Below are positions 25,801 to 31,247 of a DNA stretch of 64,000 nt, one piece after another. The stretch's first letter is position 1; each line of letters opens with the position of its first letter. Under the pieces are notes generated by a model that had not been told where the DNA came from, made no database searches, and saw nothing but the letters and a program-made list of their open reading frames with translations. The DNA comes from Forficula auricularia (Eukaryota; Arthropoda; Insecta; Dermaptera; Forficulidae). The translations under genes and the position numbers were made by a program. The DNA lies in assembly GCA_024734495.1 (NCBI GenBank), contig JALMQS010000681.1, positions 9,189,576 to 9,253,575 on the forward strand, given 5' to 3'.

Positions 25801-26044
25801 AAAAAATTGTAAATGAATGAAATGGATCGATTTTTAATTTGCTAGTTTTGTGTCTCTGTGTGTGTGTGTGTGCGTTTTCAAGTCGATTCCCGCCTAGCTG
25901 AGGCTCTCGTCGTCCTCGTCCACTTACCTTGACAAAAGTTTCGACTGCGCCCTTAGCAACATCGAGCAAGGTAGGTCGCCCTCCTAAATAAACCCGCTGG
26001 TTCATTGAGGCGGAAGTATCTATTAAAAATACTATAATAGTCAT
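1493..26044 (-). CDS. INTS6: Integrator complex subunit 6 gene, 9 exons, 3' end outside window
   Basis: INTS6 is a nuclear subunit of the Integrator complex, which binds the RNA polymerase II C-terminal domain and cleaves snRNA and other nascent transcripts. Nine exons join in a single frame: 25928-26044, 19938-20015, 18039-18278, 17560-17964, 12186-12344, 11960-12112, 6825-7052, 5115-5382, 1493-1824, about 660 residues against ~890 in vertebrates. The start at 26044 was chosen over an in-frame ATG at 26056 because family members begin a few residues before FLIDTSASMNQR. The N-terminal VWA domain has a MIDAS motif DTSAS (residues 9-13) and TDG (131-133). Family landmarks follow: EPFRWDQRLF, GHPFGYLKAST, VNLFVMPYNYPVLLPLLD, PIAQMGNYQEYL and FGNPFK. 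The C-terminal part lies left of base 1. All junctions are GT-AG. Introns of 73-86 bp alternate with multi-kilobase introns swollen by transposons. Identification is from remembered family sequence, with high certainty. Confidence 0.96.
1825..2037. other. INTS6 intron 8, left part
   Basis: AT-rich intron sequence next to exon 9; nothing recognised before the GC-rich repeat. Confidence 0.5.
2038..2720. repeat. GC-rich Helitron-family fragment with tandem ~115 bp units
   Basis: Begins with CTCTTGCTAGCCAGGG and a C-rich tract. It then holds three tandem units containing GTTTTTGCATTTCTAGC, CACAGATTA, ACAAAATTTGGTT and TTTTTTGACCCC. Related blocks occur at 13354, 29890 and 63880. Confidence 0.6.
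3347..3735. repeat. 106 bp tandem repeat, ~3.7 units, inside the LINE
   Basis: Starts at 3347, 3453, 3559 and 3665, an exact period of 106. Each unit is a ~23 bp piece of the host LINE (ATCTTGAAGGGTACATCTAG plus GAA) and an ~83 bp family D retroelement 3' end with GTAGGTTTTAGGTGAAACAT. Confidence 0.9.
3776..4189 (+). pseudogene. Reverse transcriptase C-terminal fragment
   Basis: 137 residues of the post-catalytic thumb and C-terminal region (RPNLEYCSVVW, MINELRWSSLLERR, FVGSGIDLWNSL), typical of CR1/Jockey-type LINEs. The catalytic domain is not present. Confidence 0.8.
4272..4614. repeat. 171 bp tandem duplication in the LINE 3' region
   Basis: Two near-identical units starting AGGTCATACCATCCTTGTTA at 4272 and 4443, containing GGTATCGGGTTTTTGCGCGG. 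Confidence 0.85.
5115..5382 (-). CDS. INTS6: INTS6 exon 8
   Basis: 89 codons plus one base. It begins PLRRALMRMAAP, then SLSYSVMTYLKRLKVQAKVE as in family members. Acceptor ATCATTAG, donor CAAG|GTAAATA (phase 1). Confidence 0.93.
5571..6760. repeat. Duplicated segment with an ~800 bp element inserted in one copy
   Basis: GTGAGAGGTTGGTGAATAAA and a ~150 bp block starting ATACAGGCATTAAAATCTAG occur at 5575-5752 and again split between 5760-5795 and 6598-6750. The split is caused by an insertion of about 5797-6595, so the first copy is the empty site. Confidence 0.65.
5797..6595. mobile_element. Unclassified element with a terminal hairpin
   Basis: Starts ACCTGGAGGCACCGAGCG with the palindrome ACCGAGCGATGCTCGGT, holds a C-rich tract, and ends TTTGCTCGTTTAATAAGAG. 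The same hairpin occurs at 29163-29185 in opposite orientation. No coding region. Confidence 0.5.
6825..7052 (-). CDS. INTS6: INTS6 exon 7
   Basis: 76 residues, phase 0: GHPFGYLKAST, CVNLFVMPYNYPVLLPLLDE and a Trp-rich segment ending YLRTMPAYYAV. Acceptor GTTTCTAG, donor GTG|GTATGTA. The upstream intron (7053-11959) is filled by hAT-type elements. Confidence 0.95.
7166..7304. mobile_element. hAT-type MITE, 139 bp
   Basis: Ends CAGGGACGGCGGA and TTCCGCCGTGCTTG, flanked by TTTATAAC (7158-7165, 7305-7312). Same family as 46334-46695 and the large copy at 9213. Confidence 0.85.
7441..8781. mobile_element. Large foldback (hAT-like) element, 1341 bp, arms ~600 bp
   Basis: Starts TAGGGTGGGTCAAAAAAATC and ends with its complement, flanked by GTACTTAT (7433-7440, 8782-8789). 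The 8 bp duplication fits hAT. The arms are nearly identical and a transcript would form a very long hairpin. No ORF. Confidence 0.85.
9372..9599 (+). pseudogene. hAT transposase C-terminal dimerisation fragment
   Basis: LPASSATAERTFSNLRRLKT, WLRSTMLQKRLKHLIVLSVH: the hATC dimerisation motif. The catalytic part upstream is missing or degraded. Confidence 0.85.
9799..9843 (-). ncRNA. Hammerhead-like ribozyme, family C
   Basis: CUGAAGA, extra U, helix II GGGUU/AGCCC with GAU loop, GAA, an AU-repeat helix III, U17, then GAA pairing with UUC ahead of the core as helix I. Confidence 0.6.
9945..9986 (+). ncRNA. Hammerhead-like motif, family C, helix II damaged
   Basis: Partner of the 9799 copy. 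The 3' strand of helix II reads AGUC instead of AGCCC, so helix II is weakened; core boxes remain. Confidence 0.45.
10491..11207. mobile_element. TTAA-flanked MITE, subfamily 1
   Basis: Ends GGTAGTTGTTTCGCGACAAT and CGGAACAACTACT, with TTAA at 10487-10490 and 11208-11211. TTAA duplication is the hallmark of piggyBac-type insertion. No transposase. Confidence 0.8.
11960..12112 (-). CDS. INTS6: INTS6 exon 6
   Basis: 51 residues, phase 0, including MVIENLPFDKYELEPSPLTQ and ending TTCWQ. Acceptor ATTTCAG, donor CAG|GTTAGTA. Separated from exon 5 by a 73 bp intron. Confidence 0.94.
12186..12344 (-). CDS. INTS6: INTS6 exon 5
   Basis: 53 residues, phase 0, with CPWHQCRRLIYVQ and GYWPIPESFWP, matching the INTS6 block after the VWA region. 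Acceptor TTTTGCAG, donor TTA|GTAAATA. The intron to exon 4 is about 5.2 kb and holds several transposons. Confidence 0.93.
12632..13143. mobile_element. Mariner/Tc1-type MITE, TA target duplication
   Basis: Terminal inverted repeats start CACTCACCGGCAAAA and continue through GCAACACCTAAT for about 30 bp on both sides, flanked by TA. The interior is AT-rich without an ORF. Nested in a family A element. Confidence 0.8.
13158..13205 (-). ncRNA. Hammerhead-like motif, family A
   Basis: CUGAUGA, extra U, helix II GAGGGC/GCCUUC with CAA loop, GAA box. Helix III is damaged (ACUAUACUC instead of ACUAUAGUC). Faces outward from its partner at 13210. Confidence 0.5.
13210..13252 (+). ncRNA. Hammerhead-like motif, family A, core C3 changed
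   Basis: Reads GUGAUGA in place of CUGAUGA. Helix II and helix III (ACU-AU-AGU followed by C) are kept. The change of the first core base predicts loss of activity. Confidence 0.45.
13354..14110 (-). mobile_element. GC-rich Helitron-family copy
   Basis: Begins CTAGCTGCAAGGCCCTCTTG, the same end as the defined Helitron at 15925. A C-rich tract of ~480 bp with CCCAACCCACGA-type repeats and tandem GTTTTTGCATTTCTAG units follow. The other end is not resolved. Translations of the C-rich tract are not genes. Confidence 0.55.
14600..14649 (-). ncRNA. Hammerhead-like ribozyme, family A
   Basis: CUGAUGA, extra U, helix II GAGGG/CCCUU, GAA, helix III ACU-AU-AGU and C17, then UCAAACAAA. Core complete. 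Confidence 0.6.
14867..14910 (+). ncRNA. Hammerhead-like ribozyme, family A
   Basis: CUGAUGA, extra U, helix II GAGGGC/GCCUUU with CAA loop, GAA, helix III ACU-AU-AGU and C17. Outward-facing partner of the copy at 14600. Confidence 0.6.
15925..16298 (-). mobile_element. Non-autonomous Helitron, 374 bp
   Basis: On the minus strand it starts TC, ends CTAG, sits between A and T, and has a hairpin GCAAGA/TCTTGC just before the end. The uninterrupted A|T site is present in the paralogous segment at 16845-16857. All Helitron terminal rules are met. Confidence 0.8.
17016..17262. mobile_element. Harbinger-like MITE, TTA target duplication
   Basis: Terminal repeats GGGTAGGCACACACAGTCGA and its complement with one change, flanked by TTA. 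The empty site CACACTTAGTAAG is in the paralogous segment near 16520. Confidence 0.85.
17560..17964 (-). CDS. INTS6: INTS6 exon 4
   Basis: 135 residues, phase 0. It starts FNLPMHSPIPGSELT and continues through EPFRWDQRLF, MCEVTGGRSY and LVQKVQSGVVINFEK. An acidic, poorly conserved linker rich in Glu/Asp/Ser ends the exon. Donor GGG|GTAAATA. The intron to exon 3 is only 74 bp. Confidence 0.95.
18039..18278 (-). CDS. INTS6: INTS6 exon 3
   Basis: 80 residues, phase 0. It begins AGWKEN and contains MTT (the MIDAS threonine), GIDTYGQGRSPFYLEPS and VITDG, all diagnostic of the INTS6 VWA domain. Acceptor TTTTCTAG, donor GAA|GTAAGTTG. Confidence 0.95.
18410..19071. mobile_element. TTAA-flanked MITE, subfamily 1
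   Basis: GATAGTTGTTTCACC to GTCGCGAAACAACTACC, TTAA on both sides (18406-18409, 19072-19075). Reverse orientation to the 10491 copy. Confidence 0.8.
19269..19320 (-). ncRNA. Hammerhead-like ribozyme, family E
   Basis: CUGAAGA, extra A, helix II GCUGC/GUGGC (with G-U pairs), GAA, ACGU, U17, helix I AGC/GCU. Confidence 0.6.
19550..19606 (+). ncRNA. Hammerhead-like ribozyme, family E, with internal loop in helix I
   Basis: Same core as its partner. Helix I has two pairs next to the core, a 2x2 internal loop, then seven pairs (UUAUCAA with UUGAUAA). This is the layout of natural type-I hammerheads, where the helix I loop contacts loop II. Confidence 0.65.
19725..19832. mobile_element. CGAGGGGTGAACC MITE, 8 bp duplication
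   Basis: CGAGGGGTGAACCGCG to CGCGGTTCACCCCTCG, flanked by GTAGAAAT on both sides. Confidence 0.85.
19938..20015 (-). CDS. INTS6: INTS6 exon 2
   Basis: A 78 bp exon (26 residues) between TTTTCAG and GTAAGTAG, phase 0 on both sides. It holds DRYMLLTFEEPPHNIK, a conserved VWA strand of the family. The preceding intron (20016-25927) is 5.9 kb and full of foldback elements. Confidence 0.94.
20098..20238. repeat. Hairpin next to INTS6 exon 2
   Basis: Two ~60 bp arms (ATAAATTGAATTGCTTC... and complement) form a near-perfect palindrome 80 bp upstream of exon 2 in transcript order. Confidence 0.8.
20506..20712. mobile_element. AGGGCCAGTTGTATG foldback MITE 1
   Basis: ~207 bp palindrome, arms AGGGCCAGTTGTATGTC and complement, with CACCTTGTGCCC and GCCAATCAGATG near the tip. 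Confidence 0.85.
20866..21074. mobile_element. AGGGCCAGTTGTATG foldback MITE 2
   Basis: Same palindrome as 20506; tip GGCCAATCAGATGACAGG. Confidence 0.85.
21250..21432. mobile_element. AGGGCCAGTTGTATG foldback MITE 3
   Basis: Shortened left arm and a local duplication CCCTTTGTTAACTTTAAC in the right arm. Confidence 0.8.
21699..21747 (-). ncRNA. Hammerhead-like ribozyme, family C variant
   Basis: CUGAAGA, extra U, helix II GGGU/ACCC with UAGUC loop, GAA, long AU helix III, C17, and helix I UCUC/GAGA. Both helix II strands differ from the 9799 copy yet still pair. Confidence 0.6.
22169..22210 (-). ncRNA. Hammerhead-like ribozyme, family B
   Basis: CUGAAGA, extra A, helix II GUCAAU/GUUGAC with AAA loop, GAA, ACGU, U17, then GGC pairing with GUC ahead of the core. 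Confidence 0.6.
22462..22503 (+). ncRNA. Hammerhead-like motif, family B, damaged 3' box
   Basis: Helix II is perfect (GUCAAC/GUUGAC) and helix I GCC/GGC is kept. The region after helix II reads GGAAAGUU instead of GAAACGUU. Confidence 0.45.
22700..22775 (-). repeat. tRNA-like 3' half
   Basis: The minus strand reads GCCCGGGTTCGATTCCCTGC, a box B with acceptor-like flanks; no 5' half. Probably a SINE fragment. Confidence 0.45.
23113..23321. mobile_element. AGGGCCAGTTGTATG foldback MITE 4
   Basis: Full palindrome AGGGCCAGGTGTATGTC to ACAACTGGCCCT. Confidence 0.85.
23462..23670. mobile_element. AGGGCCAGTTGTATG foldback MITE 5
   Basis: Palindrome with GTTGCATGTCGG left end and ACAACTGGCTCT right end. 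Confidence 0.85.
23792..23950. mobile_element. AGGGCCAGTTGTATG foldback MITE 6, left arm truncated
   Basis: Right arm complete (ACAACTGACCCT); the left arm starts inside, at TTCACCTTGTGTCCGG. Confidence 0.75.
23955..25620. repeat. Diverged direct and inverted repeats in INTS6 intron 1
   Basis: Two ~570 bp related segments (24410-24965, 24970-25560) contain ATCTGTCAGATTAGAATGGG, GCAGAGAGTAGCAGAATTT and hairpins around CCAGCAGATGACACACTC. A decayed family A hammerhead-like stretch lies near 25590-25640. Confidence 0.6.
25928..26044 (-). CDS. INTS6: INTS6 exon 1 (start codon, MIDAS motif)
   Basis: Encodes residues 1-39. The hydrophobic strand and DTSAS of the VWA metal site are followed by LLDVAKGAVETFVK. 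The donor is AAG|GTAAGTG, phase 0. The start matches the usual INTS6 N-terminus. The upstream in-frame ATG at 26056 would add only four residues. Confidence 0.95.
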
Positions 26045-26045
26045 T

Positions 26046-26660
26046 TTTAACACCAAGTACTAGTCTTAATATCATTGAAACAGTGTCACTTGGGGGCTAG
26101 ATCAACTAACAAGCAACTAGGAGGTGAATTTGGTTGGGATTGGGAGTGGGAGCAGCACTGGCTTTGGCTGGCTGGCTGGCTGGCTGCCGAGATCCTTCTC
26201 CTTCGAGAGCCAAACCTCAACTGACTCAAATGCCCTCTTGGCCAGACATCTCCTGCGTTTGCAATTTCAAAAAAATAACCAATCACTCAATGAATATAAC
26301 ATTAATTGCATCTTTCAAATATTAATCGGAGATTATTTTCCAAATGAAAAAAAAACAATAATAATAAAATAAAATTGATAAATACGTCCTGGCTATTTTT
26401 AGAATCCATTAAGTTGACTTTTGACAAAAATCAATTCAATTACTATTTGTTGATCGAATAATCTAGAAAATAGGAATCAACGAACAGTGGGATTTCGAAT
26501 AAATTGATCCAGAAATAGAGGTAAGTTTTTCGGAGGGCGGCTGAAAGAGATTTAAAATTAATCTGATTGGAACAAAAGATTTTTCACAGGAGAGGTAAAG
26601 GAGAATGATACGGAGCCATTTTTGTGACGTCATTCAGCCGCCACATTTAAATTGATCTTT
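26046..26660 (-). promoter_or_regulatory. Probable INTS6 5' UTR and promoter region
   Basis: About 600 bp of comparatively GC-richer, non-transposon sequence directly upstream of the INTS6 start. It contains a short (TGGC)n run near 26165 and the CRE-like octamer near its far end. No clear TATA box is seen. The assignment is positional only. Confidence 0.35.
26625..26632. promoter_or_regulatory. CRE-like palindrome TGACGTCA upstream of INTS6
   Basis: A perfect TGACGTCA lies about 580 bp upstream of the INTS6 start, in a non-repetitive stretch (26450-26660) of the INTS6/photolyase intergenic region. CREB/ATF proteins bind this octamer in animals. A single octamer is weak evidence, and the transcription start is not visible. 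Confidence 0.3.
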
Positions 26661-26669
26661 TTTTTTCTT

Positions 26670-27270
26670 TTTACTAAAAATTGATTTTAAATTTCAAATA
26701 TATGTAAAAACTAAATTTAATCTTTACGGGCAATTTATCTGATATATTAATATAAAATATTAATTATATTATTAAAATATATATTCAATCTGATAATCAG
26801 GGCTTCCGAGAGATTACCCGGGCCCCTCCCCCTTATTTAATATTTGTTAAAAAATATTTTTATAAATAAATATAAATATTTATCATTGTGATAAAATATA
26901 CATTTTTTCCTTCTGAAATTTATTTTTATTAAAAATTGATTCAAAACCTAAAAAAAAAAACCTCGCACATTTTTATATTATATTCTTTTACTTCATTACA
27001 TTCTTTTTACTAAAAATTGATTTTAAACTTAAAATATATACTTATGTAAAAACTAAATTTAATCCTTACGGGCAATTTATTTGATATATTAATATAAAAT
27101 ATTCATTATATTATTAAAATATATATTCATATCTGATAATCAGGGCCGCCGAGAACTTACCCGGGCCCCTCCCCCCCCCCCCTTATTAAATAAGTATTTG
27201 TTAAAAAATATTTTTATATATAAATATAAATATTTATTATTGTGATAAATATACATTTTTTCTTTCTAAA
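26670..27270. repeat. ~330 bp direct duplication in the intergenic region
   Basis: TACTAAAAATTGATTTTAAA, ATCTGATAATCAGGGC and TTACCCGGGCCCCTCCCCC occur in both copies (26670-26930, 26995-27270). No gene. Confidence 0.7.
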
Positions 27271-27359
27271 ATTGTTTCTAAACCTAAAATAAAAAAGAAA
27301 GAATAAATTTAACCCTCGCACATTTTATATTATATAAATAATATATTAATATATAATAA

Positions 27360-27670
27360 TAGCTGAGAAGCCCGCAGTTGGCGCGCGTCTCCTCCGCACC
27401 CTCGCACCCCAACCCCATTCTACCTCCGCACCTACCCTTCACCCCACTACGCACCCTTCCCCACATTCCACCCCCACAACAACCCCGGGCCCCCTGCACC
27501 CCACCCCTGCATTCAACTCACGAATCCACGCACTCCCAACACCATTCCACCTCCGCACCCACCCTGGACCCCCCACGCACACCAACCCCATTCCACCTTC
27601 GCACCCACCCTGCACCCCATTAAGCACCCTTCTCACCCCCAAACCCACCCCGTGCCCCCTCGATTCCAAA
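27360..27670. repeat. C-rich low-complexity block
   Basis: CCACCCTGCACCCC-type repeats like those at 13380; reading frames through it are low-complexity only. Confidence 0.6.
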
Positions 27671-28019
27671 CTAGGGTAGGGTTGCCAGATATCTTGATAA
27701 TAATAATAATCTTATCTTATCTTATTATATTAAACAAGCAAATCTTGTATATATATCCAATCGGTTTCTCGAAAACGGCTCTTACGAATTGGATGAAATT
27801 CACGGGTTAGGAGGATTTCGTGTTGGCGATTCGATATGTCACGGTATCATCTTCGGCTAAGTTTTTTTATGGGTTTTTTGTTAATTGAAATAATTATTCA
27901 CAGGTGGTTGTCTCGATAAAAATGTATAAATATTTCAATTTTCTTTTAATAATTGTTTTTTTTTAATTTTTAAACCCACAAAAAGATAATTACAAATATT
28001 ATTATATATATCAAAAGTA

Positions 28020-28815
28020 AAGCAATTTAATTGATGATGGAGAAAAGGATGAGGAGAAGGAGGAGAGGAAGGAAGATTAACCAATCGACTTGATTGGGGA
28101 ATAATGGAATTAAATAATTATCGGAAAAAGAGGTTTTTTATCTAATTAGATTTTTCCTCTTATTAAAAACACGGACTAAATATGAATAAGGACACTCGAT
28201 GGTGGAGAAGCAATCTCCGAAATCGAAGCTAAAATACAAGGTATACATTAATTAATGTAAAATAATTGGTTTAATAAAATTTATAAAAAAAAAAAAAAAA
28301 AAAAAAAAATTTAATTGATGGAGGAAGGAGGATCCAATCGACTTGATTGGGGAATAATGGAATTGAAATAATTATCGGAAAAGAGGTTTTTTTATCTAAT
28401 TAGATTTTTCCTCTTATTAAAAACAAGGACTAAATATGAATAAGGACACTCGATGGTGGAGAAGCAATCTCCGGAATCGAAGCTAAAATACAAGGTATAC
28501 ATTAATTAATGTAAAATAATTGGTTTAATAAAATTTATAAAAAAAAAAAAAAAAAAAAAAATTTAATGGGGGGAGAGGGAGGGATAAATGATCCAATCGA
28601 CTTGATTGGGGAATAATGGAATTAAAATAATTATCGGAAAAGAGGTTTTTTTATCTAATTAGATTTTTCCTCTTATTAAAAACAAGGACTAAATATGAAT
28701 AAGGACACTCGATGGTGGAGAAGCAATCTCCGAAATCGAAGCTAAAATACAAGGTATACATTAATTAATGTAAAATAATTGGTTTAATAAAATTTATAAA
28801 AAAAAAAAAAATTAA
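28020..28815 (+). repeat. Trimer of ~250 bp units ending in poly(A)
   Basis: Three almost identical units begin near 28080, 28333 and 28593 with CCAATCGACTTGATTGGGG. Each contains hairpins CCAATC/GATTGG and GGAGA/TCTCC, then GGTTTAATAAAATTTAT followed by A-runs of about 27, 23 and 14. The unit looks like a polyadenylated RNA copied in tandem. The product is unknown. Confidence 0.85.
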
Positions 28816-29149
28816 TTAATAAAAAATCGAATTTTAAATCCCACAAACATATTCTTCTATATTAGAATTTTGCAATTTATTCGATGAACTCAAAAATTGT
28901 TATGTACTTAATTAAAAAAAATAATTATACGGTATTTATTTATATACCTTCCTATAAACACAATCTGTGGGCCACTACAGGGCTTGAAATGCAAAAACTG
29001 GGTAAGGGGGCGGAGGTGATGGTGAGGGAGATGTGGGGGGTGCAGTGGTGGAGGGATACGAAGGGCGAGGGAAGTGGTTTCGGGGTTGGGGTGGTGGGGT
29101 GAAGTGGTGGGGGTCCGGGGAGTTCGGGGATTAATATATAGCTTTTAAC

Positions 29150-29190
29150 TTAAGCAAAAAGTTACCGAGCATCGCTCGGTGGCCAGGTAT
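29150..29190. repeat. Hairpin end related to the 5797 element
   Basis: TTACCGAGCATCGCTCGGTGG, the reverse complement of the 5800-5830 end. Confidence 0.55.
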
Positions 29191-29290
29191 ATTTAGATTT
29201 AAATAGGAAATATTTTCAATCTGTGCCTATATGTGTTTGCTAAGAATGAATATTTATAAAATGACAAATATGCAAAGAAGTTAATTTGTT

Positions 29291-29334
29291 TGAGCCCTGA
29301 GGAAGTCAACAAAGTTTACGAAACGTTGCCATAT
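29291..29334 (+). ncRNA. Solitary hammerhead-like motif, family B
   Basis: CUGAGGA, extra A, helix II GUCAAC/GUUUAC, GAA, ACGU, U17, then GCC. No inverted partner is visible nearby; the element is 5'-truncated. Confidence 0.5.
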
Positions 29335-29879
29335 AAAAAATATTTACATAAGCTATTCTCCTTATTTCCCTACAACAACTTATTAATAGTAAATAATATT
29401 TATTAAAAAAAAATATATATATTTTCTTAAAAAATGTATAAAAACATAACTAAACTTTAAAATCACAACTTTAAGAACAAAAAAGTCAAAAATAATCTTT
29501 GAATTCTTGGAACAAATCTTAGAAATCACTGATACAAAACAGATTTTTAATAAATTCTAGTTGTACTTTTGAATCGATTTGGCTTTTTGTAATAATATCT
29601 CATTAGTTAACAAGTAATCGTGCATTTCGCTACAATTAAAATCATAGTTTTCTAGGCATTGAAGAATACTACGCCATATAATTAATATAAATTTTCAAAA
29701 TAGGCCAAACCGGGACATTTGAATACCCCGAAATATTTATTCTGGACACCTTGATTAAGACTCGGGACGCCTGGCAACCCTAGTTCAAATAAGCTGACGT
29801 GTTCTGATGTGGCCATCCACTTGAATTTACCATACAACCTGGCCCCTCACTTATATTTAATATTTAATCAAATTATTTA

Positions 29880-30370
29880 TAATCATGTAGGGGAGGGGGT
29901 CAGTTTTTGCATTTTTAGGCTCCTGGGGGCCCCCTGATTATTATTCTGTGTGGTTTGTTTTTGCATTTTTAGATTACTGATTATGTATACAAAATTTGGT
30001 TGAGTTTGGTACAAGAGCCTAGATTTTCACCCCCCCCCCCCATTTTGGGCGGTTAGTTTTTGCATTTTTAGACTTATGGGGTCCCAGTGATTATGTATAC
30101 AAAATTTGGTTGAGTTTGCTCAAATGGCCTAGATTTTTAATTTTTAACCCCCCCCTATACCCCCTAATTTTGAGTCTATATGCACCAAAATCTAATCAGC
30201 TCTTAATCTCAGTGGACCAAAACTACGTGTGAAATTTTCTTTCGATATTCACACTAGTTTTTGAGCTAGCTCGCCCACAAAAAATTTGGTAACGCACAGA
30301 CTAACAGACTAACTAACAGACAAACTAACAGACATTTTGACAAAACAATTATTATCTCGAAAAATATAAA
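29880..30370. repeat. TTTTTGCATTTTTAG tandem units and ACAGAC tail
   Basis: Three ~110 bp units like those at 2199, followed by AACAGACTAACTAACAGAC repeats. Intergenic, just upstream of the photolyase. Confidence 0.6.
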
Positions 30371-30382
30371 TTTTTCGATGTT

Positions 30383-31247
30383 CCCTTATTAGGGCTTTTT
30401 TGTAGAGCGAAATACCATGGTTTCGCCTAATTTTTTTAATTAAAATAGTTTCAGCCGTTTTTGAAATATTTCGAAAAAAAGAAGGAAAAAAACACTTTTT
30501 TCATGCACGATTACAATACTTGACCATACCCTGTATGGCAAAGTAACACAACACCCATTTGTATTAATTGAAACTAGAAAGTCCAGCCCGAAAGAGTTCT
30601 TCAGTTTATTAAATTAATCTTTCAGTTAGCTTTATAAAACATACAATATAATTAATAAATATTATTTTTTTTTTAGGTTTTTACTTCTATATCCATCGCA
30701 ATATATTTTCTTTGCGAAACAATGAATACAAGGTCCAGTAGATCAAGTAGCAATGACGAAAAAGGGATAAAAAAGAAAAAGTGACACAGTAATTGAATCG
30801 ACGAAAATAAAAAAAAAGTCTAAGGATGTGGATAATTTGGAAAAAGACAATTCTGATAAAAAAAAGAGAGCAAAAGAAACTAAAAAAGGAACCACAAAAT
30901 CCACTTCTTCTTCTAATAAGACAGATACAGAAGATCAAGGGAATCAATCCATCAATATACCCAGTGGGGAAAATCAAATCGAAGAATTTATCAAGAATAT
31001 TGAAAAACAAAGACGTGAGGTAATATTAAAACATGTTTCACTCTTCTAATATATCCAGTAATTCTATACAAATTAATTTTTATTTACCATACAGGGTATG
31101 GTCAAGTATTGTAATCGTGCATGAAAAAAGTGTTTTTTTTGCTTCTTTTTTTCGAAATATCTCAAAAACTGCTGAAACTATTTTGATTAAAAAAATTGAG
31201 CGAAACCATGGTATTTCGGTCTACAAAAAAAGCCCTAATAAGTGATA
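30383..31247. repeat. Inverted ~155 bp repeats bracketing photolyase exon 1
   Basis: 30383-30540 and 31092-31247 are inverted copies (TTGGTATTTCGC-type ends, CATGCACGATTACAATACTT). Exon 1 lies in the 550 bp loop. Confidence 0.75.
30722..31019 (+). CDS. phr: Photolyase exon 1 (charged N-terminal tail; frame problem)
   Basis: From 30771 the frame encodes a Lys/Ser/Asp-rich tail ending [13 protein letters not shown], with donor GAG|GTAATA (phase 0). That frame is closed by TAA at 30768. The only good ATG (30722) is one base out of frame and stops at TGA 30782 after 20 codons. Removing one A from the A-runs at 30767-30779, or splicing a 43 bp segment (30746-30788, GTAGCA to CACAG), would join them. 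Normal short introns here are 62-86 bp, so an assembly indel is at least as likely. A TTTTAG acceptor at 30676 suggests a further 5' non-coding exon. Confidence 0.7.

Noticed and set aside
25796..25927. Extension of INTS6 exon 1 reading frame beyond the donor
   Set aside because: The AAG|GTAAGTG donor and the family sequence resume in exon 2; the extension is intronic (CA)n-type low complexity.
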